In this document: one piece after another, positions 4,513-10,228 of the stretch
Layout of the letters: every line of letters begins with the position of its first letter
How positions within the stretch are numbered: position 1 is the first letter of the stretch
Assembly: GCA_030153205.1 (NCBI GenBank)
Contig: JASLHV010000433.1
Span: 1-10,228, forward strand
From: Roseiarcus sp.
GTDB lineage: Bacteria > Pseudomonadota > Alphaproteobacteria > Rhizobiales > Beijerinckiaceae
DNA: 10,228 bases
Direction: 5' to 3'
Made by a program: the position numbers and the translations under genes
Notes under the pieces: model-generated
What the model was told of the DNA's origin: nothing
What the model saw: the letters and a program-made list of their open reading frames with translations, nothing else
The model's database searches: none

Positions 4513-5595
4513 CTAAAATTTCAACCTGTCGCGCAACACGCGCAAGGCGCCGGCGACGAGCGGCGCCATATCAAAGGCGGGCTCGATCGGCCCCAGCAGG
4601 CGCCAGACGGCGGCGGCGCGCTTTTCGAAGGCTTTCAGCCAAAGTTCGTCGGGACCATTCGCCTTTGCCGATCTTGCCGGCTCCTCCGTCAGATGCACGC
4701 CGTAGCGTTCACTCAGCCACTGGCGGTCGGACGCCGCGATCGCCTGCAATCGCGCCAGACGATTCTCGTCGAGCCTCCATTGACCGGCGGACAGATCGAC
4801 TGGGGATTTGGCAACCCATCTTTGCATCAAGACCCTCACCAAGCGGCGCCGTTCCCATTTTCCCATCGTATGCGACCAGGATTTTTCCTCGGCCATGACA
4901 TTGGCGCGGCGAAAGGCCTCGGTGACGATAGATCCGTACGATTGGTTTTCGCGATAGGCGGACATGCGGGCTGCGTCGATTTTCTTTGACGTCGATCCGT
5001 CAAGGATCGTCCGCAGCGCGTCTTGTCGCCGATCATAGGCAAAGACTTTTATGTTCTCCCTGCCGAAGCCTCTCTCCCAAAGAGCGATCGTCTCGGCGTA
5101 ACGCGTATCGAGGCGCTCGGGCCCGAGGACCAAGTCGGCATAATCTTCAAGCGTGGTCGCGCCACCGCTGATCACATGGTTCGAATAAGCAGAGAAAAAT
5201 CGCGGCAGATGGTCCCGCACCGCCACGGCGATGCGGCAGTCATAGTGGGCGAGGTCGGCCGCCAGCTCCATGATTTTCGGCGCCCTGAGACGCGAGGAAA
5301 GATGCTCCGAACTGATCAAGGTGATGTCGGCGCCCGAGGCGTCGATCTCGCCGAACAAGGAGGCAAGGACGGCTTTTTTTTGCGCGGGCGGCGCGACGAC
5401 GGTGAAGTCCTCGGGATCTTCCGAGAAGTAGCAGCCGGCGAGCGGCGCGTGGTTGATCCGCGCGAAAGCAAGATTTTTCGTGGGATAAAGGATCGACGCC
5501 TCACGAAGTTCGCGCCGACGGTCCGTGCAAAACTGCTGAAGGGACGTCGTGCCCGTCCGCTCGAGGCCGATATGAAGGATGATTTTGGGCTTCAA
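4513..5595 (-). CDS. Sulfotransferase family protein
   Basis: A 360-residue protein of the PAPS-dependent sulfotransferase superfamily, which moves a sulfonate group from 3'-phosphoadenylyl sulfate to a sugar, lipid or other hydroxyl or amine acceptor. The N terminus carries the 5'-phosphosulfate P-loop HIGLERTGTTSLQ (8-20). A strand-helix with VRDHLPRFFSAY (126-137) matches the 3'-phosphate-binding motif, with Arg127 and Ser135 as likely ligands. The acceptor cannot be predicted; cell-surface glycan is common in the family. It has no membrane helix. The start is a TTG at 5595 without an evident ribosome site. No ATG lies further up before an in-frame stop, and the P-loop begins only eight residues in, so the start must be close to this. 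It stands alone between the convergent small gene and the Bax-inhibitor-1 terminator. Confidence 0.82.
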   Translation of the reverse strand: MKPKIILHIGLERTGTTSLQQFCTDRRRELREASILYPTKNLAFARINHAPLAGCYFSEDPEDFTVVAPPAQKKAVLASLFGEIDASGADITLISSEHLSSRLRAPKIMELAADLAHYDCRIAVAVRDHLPRFFSAYSNHVISGGATTLEDYADLVLGPERLDTRYAETIALWERGFGRENIKVFAYDRRQDALRTILDGSTSKKIDAARMSAYRENQSYGSIVTEAFRRANVMAEEKSWSHTMGKWERRRLVRVLMQRWVAKSPVDLSAGQWRLDENRLARLQAIAASDRQWLSERYGVHLTEEPARSAKANGPDELWLKAFEKRAAAVWRLLGPIEPAFDMAPLVAGALRVLRDRLKF

Positions 5596-5715
5596 TGATT
5601 TTGCAGCTTGTAAAGCGCGCCAGAGGGCGAGAATTGGCAGTGGACGAGACGAGAATCAACCTCGAGGCGGAAGACGGCGATTGCGGCGCTCGGCGCCTGC
5701 AGGACTGAAGCGCTC

Positions 5716-5750
5716 AAAACAAAACCCCGACCAGGAGAACCTGATCGGGG
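5716..5750 (-). terminator. Strong rho-independent terminator of the Bax-inhibitor-1 gene
   Basis: On the minus strand an 11-pair stem, CCCCGATCAGG with CCTGGTCGGGG (one U-G pair), closes a TTCT loop and is followed by TTTTGTTTT. It starts 30 bases after the stop of the Bax-inhibitor-1 gene and ends its transcript before the sulfotransferase-like gene. Confidence 0.92.
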
Positions 5751-5779
5751 CGTCGCTCTTTAGAGCTTTATGCTTTGGC

Positions 5780-6550
5780 TTAGTTGTTGCGGTTCGAACC
5801 GGTCAACATCAGCAGCGACTGGAAGAGATTGATGAAGTCGAGATAGAGGCGAAGCGCGCCGTAGATCGACTTCTTCTGCGTCGTCTCATAGCCGTCGCCG
5901 GCGTAGTAGCTCTCCTTGATCGACTGCGTATCCCAGGCGGTAAGGCCCGCGAAGATCACGATGCTCAGGAGGGACAGCGCCCACATCAGGCCGGAGCTCT
6001 GCAGGAAGATATTGACGACGCCGGCGATGATCAGGCCGAAGAGCCCCATCACCAGGAACGAGCCCATGCCCGAAAGCGACGTGCGGGTCGTGTAGCCGAA
6101 GAGGCTGAGGCCCGCGAAGGCCGCCGCCGTCTCGAAGAACACGCGTCCGATCGAAGCGCCGGTGTAGCGGATGAGCAGCGCCGACATCGAAAGGCCGATG
6201 AGCCCTGAGAAGATCAGGAAGGCGTTGCGCGCCGAAGCCGCCGACATCGAGCTGATCCGCGCCGTGATGTAGAAGACCACGGCGAGCGGCGACAGAACGA
6301 TCAGCCAGCGCAAGGGCGAGACATACATGGCGTGGCCGATGTCCGTCAGGCCGGTGATCCGGCCGGCGGCATCCTCGACGACGCCGAGCTTGAAGGCGCC
6401 CAGCGCGATAAGACCCGTCACGCCGAGGCCGAGGGTCATGTAGTTGTAAACGCCGATCATATAGGCCCGAAGGCCCTGATCGACCGCTACGCCGGACCGG
6501 GCGACGCCGGCGCCGTAACGAGCGTTCGCAAAGCGGTTATAGTCCGACAT
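5780..6550 (-). CDS. Bax inhibitor-1/YccA family integral membrane protein
   Basis: A 256-residue polytopic inner-membrane protein of the Bax inhibitor-1 (TMBIM/YccA/YetJ) family. About seven hydrophobic segments can be seen (roughly 35-55, 81-97, 109-127, 138-153, 163-184, 190-206, 230-250). Family hallmarks are AFAGLSLFGYTTRTSLSGMG (144-163), the FAGLTAWDTQSIK segment and the LYLDFINLFQSLL tail. Asp207 and Asp238 probably correspond to the pair of aspartates that form the pH-sensitive calcium-leak gate in Bacillus YetJ; this assignment is by motif only. Bacterial members are linked to calcium leak or to FtsH-dependent membrane quality control. The ATG at 6550 has GAGGT six bases upstream. 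It has its own promoter and a strong terminator, so it is a single-gene unit. Confidence 0.93.
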   Translation of the reverse strand: MSDYNRFANARYGAGVARSGVAVDQGLRAYMIGVYNYMTLGLGVTGLIALGAFKLGVVEDAAGRITGLTDIGHAMYVSPLRWLIVLSPLAVVFYITARISSMSAASARNAFLIFSGLIGLSMSALLIRYTGASIGRVFFETAAAFAGLSLFGYTTRTSLSGMGSFLVMGLFGLIIAGVVNIFLQSSGLMWALSLLSIVIFAGLTAWDTQSIKESYYAGDGYETTQKKSIYGALRLYLDFINLFQSLLMLTGSNRNN

Positions 6551-6615
6551 TTGAAGACCTCGTGAATTCGTTTCGCGCGTCGCACAGGGCCAACCGCCCG
6601 CGCCGCGCACGAGAC

Positions 6616-6645
6616 ATAATATGGCGAGCGGGCCCTGCGGCGCAA
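6616..6645 (-). promoter_or_regulatory. Candidate promoter of the Bax-inhibitor-1 gene
   Basis: On the minus strand TTGCGC (6640-6645) and TATTAT (6616-6621) are 18 bases apart, giving a 5' leader of about 60 bases before the ATG at 6550. The -10 box is good and the -35 box is partial. Nothing else in the spacer between this gene and the upstream PEPC gene fits as well. Confidence 0.5.
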
Positions 6646-6694
6646 GGGAAAGCGGTCGCGCGCGACGGCGGCTCTTCTTTTCATTACAAACATT

Positions 6695-6705
6695 TAACGT
6701 CGTTA
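6695..6705. repeat. Short perfect palindrome TAACG-T-CGTTA
   Basis: An 11-base palindrome in the 179-base spacer between the PEPC stop (6730) and the Bax-inhibitor-1 start, about 50 bases upstream of the candidate -35 box. It sits in a locally AT-rich patch. It could be an operator half-site pair or chance; the central base is too small a loop for an RNA hairpin. Confidence 0.25.
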
Positions 6706-6729
6706 GGGGCGCGCTTTCGCGATTGAAAA

Positions 6730-9531
6730 TCAGCCGCTATTGCGCAATCCCGCCGAAATCCCGTTGATCGTCAATTGTATGCCTGTGAGCACCTTCTCAT
6801 TCGCAGGCTGGCTGCGGTGGAGTTTCAAGAGTTCGACCTGAACGTGATTTAACGGATCGAGATAGGGGAACCGATTGCGGATCGACCGATCCAGCAAGGG
6901 ATTGCTCTCCAGCAGTCTCTTTTGATCCATGATCGCCAAGAGGGCGTCAACGGAATCGCGCCATTCGCGGCTGATCCGCGAGAAGATCGCCTCACGCAGG
7001 GCGACGTCGGGGACAAGCTGGGCGTAACGGGAGGCGATGGCCAGGCTGCTCTTGGCCAGCACCATGTCCATGTTGGACAGCAAGGTGCGGAAGAACGGCC
7101 ATTGCCGATGCATGTCGCGAAGCTGCTCGAGGCCTTTGGGATCGGCGGCGATGAATTCCTTTACCGCGGCGCCGAAGCCGAACCAGCCCGGCAGCATCAG
7201 CCGGCACTGCGCCCAGGAGAAGACCCAGGGGATGGCGCGCAAATCCTCGATGCGGGTCGTCTTCTTGCGGGAAGCCGGACGCGAGCCGATGTTCAGCGTG
7301 GCGATTTCGGTGATGACGGTCGACGACCAGAAGTAGCGCTCGAAACCTTCCGTCTCGTAGACGAGGCCGCGATAAGCTTTGTAGGCGCTCTGCGACAGGC
7401 GCTCCATGGCGCTGAGATAGGCGGGGTCCGGCGCGGCGACCTCTTCTTGCAGAAGGCTCGCCTCGAGGGTCGCGGAGGCAAGGATTTCGAGATTGCGCCG
7501 GCCGACCTCGGGATTGGAATATTTGCTCGAAATGATCTCGCCCTGCTCGGTGATGCGGATCTGGCCCTGCACGGCGCCGCCGGGCTGAGCGAGGATCGCG
7601 TCATAGCTTGGCCCGCCGCCGCGCCCGACCGAGCCGCCGCGGCCGTGAAAGAGGCGGATGCGCACGCCGTGGCGCTTGAAGACCTCGACGAGGCCGATCT
7701 CCGCCTTGTAGAGCTCCCAACCTGACGTGACGAAGCCGCCGTCCTTGTTGGAATCGGAATAGCCGAGCATCACTTCCTGCTCGCCGCCGCAACTGTCGAC
7801 GAGCCGGCGATATTCGGGAATGGCGAGAAGCTCGTCCATCACGCCGACGCAATTGCGCAAATCCTCGATCGTCTCGAACAAAGGCACGAGATAAAGCCCG
7901 CTCTCGCCCTCGGCGCTGACGAGGCCGACCTCCTTAAGGAGCAGCGCCAGCTCCAGCATATCCGAGACGCCTTGCGCCTTGGAGATGATGCTGGTGCGGA
8001 TGGCGTCCTCGCCGTAGGTCTTGCGTATCTCGGCGGCGGTCTTGAAGAGATCGAGCTCGCCACGCGTCTCTTCGCTATAGGCAAGGAATGGCGAGACGAG
8101 CGGACGCGGGTTCTGAAGCTCGGCGAGGAGCAGCGCGACGCGCGCCTTCTCATCCATGGCGAGATAGTCGGCGCCGGGCGAGGCCTTGGCGAGAAGCTCG
8201 GCGACCGTGCGCTCGTGAACATCGGAATTCTGGCGCAAGTCGAGCGGCGCGAGATGGAAGCCGAAGCAATCGATGGCGCGGCGCAGACGCCGCAAGCGCC
8301 CGCGGGCGAGAATCGCGGCGCCGTTCTCCTCCAGGGAGCGCGCGATCACGTCGAGATCGGCGGCGAGCTCTTTAACCGAAGCGTAAGCCGGGGCGTCGGA
8401 GGTCGGACGCCGCAAGGCGACGATCTGGTCGAGATCGCGCGCCGTCGCGGCGAGGCGCGAATAGATGCCGGCGATCGCGCGGCGATACGGCTCGTCCTGT
8501 CGCGTCATCGCGCGGTCGGCCGAGCGATCGGCGAGTTCTCTCAGCTCGGGGCTGATCTGGGCGAGCGTCGCGCTCAGCGACAATTCGCCGCCGAGCTCAT
8601 GCAATTCATCGAGATGACGGCGGATCGCCGTGGCGCTTTGCGCGCGTACGGTTTCGCGCAGGACCTCGGCGGTCACGAAAGGATTGCCGTCGCGATCGCC
8701 GCCGATCCACGAGCCGACGCGCAGGAACGAGGCCAGCGGCTGGACGCTCCGGGCCTGCGGATCGGCGAGTTCGTCCTCCAACACGCCGTAGAGACGAGGC
8801 AATTCGGTGAAGAACGTATAGTCATAGTACGAAAGTCCGTTGGCGACCTCGTCGAGCACCTTCAGCCGCGTCTGGCGCAGCATGCTGGTGCGCCAGAGCG
8901 TGAGGATTGCGCGGCGCAGACGCTCCTCGCTTTCGGCGAGTTCGGGGGCGTTGCCCTCCATGCGCTGGCGCTCGTCGATGATTTCGCCGATCTCGATCTC
9001 GCGCGTCAGCATGCTCTTGCGGCGCACTTCGGTGGGATGGGCGGTGAGGACCGGGCTCATCAAGGCGCCGTCGAAGAAAGCGCGTAGGGTTTTATTGTCG
9101 ATTCCGGCTTGCTTTGCGCGTCTCAGCGCATTGGCGAGCGTGCCGGCGCGCGGCGCCGATCGCGCGACAATATGGGCGCGGTTGCGCCGGATGTGATGCT
9201 CGTCCTCGGCAATATTGGCGAGATGCGAGAAGTAGCTGTAGGCGCGCACGATCACCAAGGTCTGATCGGCGCTAAGACTATCGAGAATCGCCTCGAGCTC
9301 GCGTCGGGCGCCCATTTCGCCGTCGCGATGAAAACGGATCGAGGCCTGGCGAATGCGCTCGACAATGTCGAAAATCGCGCCGCCCTCTTGTTCGCGCACC
9401 GTATCGCCGAGCAAACGGCCGAGCAGCCGGATGTCCTCGCGCAAAGGCGAATCTTTGTCCTGCGCTTCAGCGCGGCTGGCCTCGGAAATTGGATCGGGAA
9501 GCGCGGCTTCCTCTAAAGCGGCAATCGACAA
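6730..9531 (-). CDS. ppc: Phosphoenolpyruvate carboxylase
   Basis: A complete PEPC of 933 residues from the chosen start (typical length about 880-970). It joins bicarbonate to phosphoenolpyruvate to give oxaloacetate, refilling the TCA cycle, and serves as a CO2-fixing step in serine-cycle methylotrophs. Motifs in order are LTAHPTEVRRKS with catalytic His165, GSWIGGDRDGNP (273-284), the ISKAQGVSDML segment (Lys518), GYSDSNKDGG (590-599), FHGRGGSVGRGGGP (628-641), LRAIPWVFSWAQ, and the C-terminal NGISAGLRNSG. The four residues that bind the inhibitor aspartate in the E. coli enzyme are all present (Arg631, Lys827, Arg887, Asn931), so feedback control is likely. The TTG at 9531 is preferred because GAGGGAG (9540-9546) lies eight bases upstream. 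ATG at 9630 or TTG at 9678 would add residues that read like non-coding DNA. It lies alone, divergent from the next gene. Confidence 0.96.
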   Translation of the reverse strand: MSIAALEEAALPDPISEASRAEAQDKDSPLREDIRLLGRLLGDTVREQEGGAIFDIVERIRQASIRFHRDGEMGARRELEAILDSLSADQTLVIVRAYSYFSHLANIAEDEHHIRRNRAHIVARSAPRAGTLANALRRAKQAGIDNKTLRAFFDGALMSPVLTAHPTEVRRKSMLTREIEIGEIIDERQRMEGNAPELAESEERLRRAILTLWRTSMLRQTRLKVLDEVANGLSYYDYTFFTELPRLYGVLEDELADPQARSVQPLASFLRVGSWIGGDRDGNPFVTAEVLRETVRAQSATAIRRHLDELHELGGELSLSATLAQISPELRELADRSADRAMTRQDEPYRRAIAGIYSRLAATARDLDQIVALRRPTSDAPAYASVKELAADLDVIARSLEENGAAILARGRLRRLRRAIDCFGFHLAPLDLRQNSDVHERTVAELLAKASPGADYLAMDEKARVALLLAELQNPRPLVSPFLAYSEETRGELDLFKTAAEIRKTYGEDAIRTSIISKAQGVSDMLELALLLKEVGLVSAEGESGLYLVPLFETIEDLRNCVGVMDELLAIPEYRRLVDSCGGEQEVMLGYSDSNKDGGFVTSGWELYKAEIGLVEVFKRHGVRIRLFHGRGGSVGRGGGPSYDAILAQPGGAVQGQIRITEQGEIISSKYSNPEVGRRNLEILASATLEASLLQEEVAAPDPAYLSAMERLSQSAYKAYRGLVYETEGFERYFWSSTVITEIATLNIGSRPASRKKTTRIEDLRAIPWVFSWAQCRLMLPGWFGFGAAVKEFIAADPKGLEQLRDMHRQWPFFRTLLSNMDMVLAKSSLAIASRYAQLVPDVALREAIFSRISREWRDSVDALLAIMDQKRLLESNPLLDRSIRNRFPYLDPLNHVQVELLKLHRSQPANEKVLTGIQLTINGISAGLRNSG

Positions 9532-9539
9532 GACGCCTA

Positions 9540-9546
9540 CTCCCTC
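9540..9546 (-). promoter_or_regulatory. Ribosome binding site that fixes the PEPC start at TTG
   Basis: GAGGGAG on the minus strand lies eight bases before the in-frame TTG at 9531, an ideal spacing. The earlier ATG at 9630 has only a weak GGGAT-like sequence. The stretch between them is AT-rich (for example ATTTTATTTCTG) and contains TTA codons rarely used elsewhere in the gene, as expected for leader or promoter DNA. Confidence 0.65.
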
Positions 9547-9770
9547 ATGATACGGCGACGCTAAGTCAGAAATAAAATGGTGCGGCGCAGCATAGGCCGA
9601 AGCCTGCGACGGCGCGAGCAAAATCGCCATGCAAGAATCCCGCCGCACGCGACCTCTTCGCCGAACCGGCGCCGCCAAAAAGCCCTATCACGCCGCAGAT
9701 CGTCCCCGATCCGGCCGCAAAGCGCCGATCAACTGCCGTCTCGGGCGATGGCGTCGTTCGGAGGGGTGCA

Positions 9771-10228
9771 ATGCGGAGTTTGATTGCGGGTTTGGCGCGT
9801 CAGAGTCTTATCGCCGCCGGATTGAGCGCGCTTGTCGTCGCCGCCGTCCTTGCGGCGCGGCCAAGTCACAACCAGGCGGCCGTCGCGGCCGATGGGTCCC
9901 TCGACAAGCCGATTTTGGCGAAAGCGATCGTCACCGCCGCGCAGCCAGCGGCAGCGGCGATGGTCGCGACATCAGAGCCGCAGCCCGCGTCAGCGGCTGC
10001 TTCATTGGCGCCAGCGGCGAAGGCGCCGGAACTGAAGAAACCCGCGCGGCAAGCTTGCGCCGCGCCTTGCGGGAAGGCCGTCGCGGCGCCGCATCCGCGG
10101 GCTGTGGCGACCGCGCCAGAACCGGTCGTCGTCGCGTCGGCCGTCCCTGTTCAACAGGCCGATCCGCCGTCGCCGAGCTTGCGGAAGCGGCTATTCGCGC
10201 CGGTCGGCTTTATCCGCCAAAATGTCGT
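9771..10228 (+). CDS. Ala/Pro-rich membrane-anchored or secreted protein, N-terminal part (runs off right edge)
   Basis: The first 152 residues of an open frame that continues past the window. ATG at 9771 has GGAGG six bases upstream. An N-terminal hydrophobic stretch (LIAAGLSALVVAAVLAA, 13-29), preceded by arginines, looks like a signal-anchor or a signal peptide. It is followed by a low-complexity linker rich in Ala, Pro and Val, with a few lysines and two cysteines in ACAAPCGK. Near the edge the sequence turns basic and more ordered (SLRKRLFAPVGFI). Such linkers usually carry a folded domain across the periplasm, and that domain must lie beyond the window. I cannot name a family. It is divergent from PEPC, with 239 bases between the starts that hold both promoters, which I could not place with confidence. 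Confidence 0.7.
   Translation, partial: MRSLIAGLARQSLIAAGLSALVVAAVLAARPSHNQAAVAADGSLDKPILAKAIVTAAQPAAAAMVATSEPQPASAAASLAPAAKAPELKKPARQACAAPCGKAVAAPHPRAVATAPEPVVVASAVPVQQADPPSPSLRKRLFAPVGFIRQNV

Noticed and set aside
5023..5598. A 191-residue open frame on the plus strand
   Set aside because: It is antisense to the sulfotransferase-like gene, whose P-loop and 3'-phosphate motifs show that the minus strand is coding.
7972..9087. A 371-residue open frame on the plus strand
   Set aside because: It lies wholly opposite PEPC and reads as the Arg/Gly/Ala-rich mirror typical of antisense frames in GC-rich genes. It has no family motif.
9532..9770. Promoters for PEPC and the divergent Ala/Pro-rich gene
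   Set aside because: Several weak TTG- and TAT-like boxes occur, but none has both good boxes and correct spacing.

Overview
This is a GC-rich chromosomal segment of an alphaproteobacterium, most likely Hyphomicrobiales; a Methylocystis/Methylosinus/Beijerinckiaceae-type background would fit, but that is an inference. The signs are DUF2093 (an alphaproteobacterial small protein), an HSD10-type dehydrogenase, a Bax-inhibitor-1 protein and a phosphoenolpyruvate carboxylase (PEPC) of alphaproteobacterial character. No plasmid, phage, transposase, integrase or CRISPR sequence is visible.

Left part (1-1420): the start of an acyl-CoA dehydrogenase runs off the left edge on the minus strand. A DUF2093 gene lies upstream of it on the same strand, and an HSD10-type 3-hydroxyacyl-CoA dehydrogenase is divergent on the plus strand and closed by a hairpin terminator. 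The two dehydrogenases suggest a small fatty-acid beta-oxidation neighbourhood.

Middle part (1420-3160): a strong TTGACA/CTATAT promoter drives an elongator tRNA-Met(CAT). A stable UUCG-capped hairpin sits in the tRNA leader. Directly behind the tRNA is a visibly AT-richer two-gene cassette: an unrecognised 226-residue protein, overlapping by 11 bases a 207-residue protein with a new-looking N-terminal domain joined to a cold-shock domain. This tRNA-adjacent pair is the best candidate in the window for an undescribed system. It is followed by about 235 bases without a convincing gene.

Right of that (3159-4473) are a SnoaL-like/ester cyclase protein and three small unrecognised genes, one of them a 70-residue single-pass membrane protein. 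Next come a minus-strand sulfotransferase-like gene (4513-5595) and a minus-strand Bax-inhibitor-1 family membrane protein (5780-6550) with a recognisable promoter and a very clear rho-independent terminator.

The largest gene (6730-9531, minus) is a complete PEPC with its catalytic motifs and all four residues of the aspartate-inhibition site. It supplies oxaloacetate, and in a serine-cycle methylotroph it would also fix CO2. A divergent Ala/Pro-rich membrane-anchored or secreted protein of unknown function starts at 9771 and runs off the right edge.
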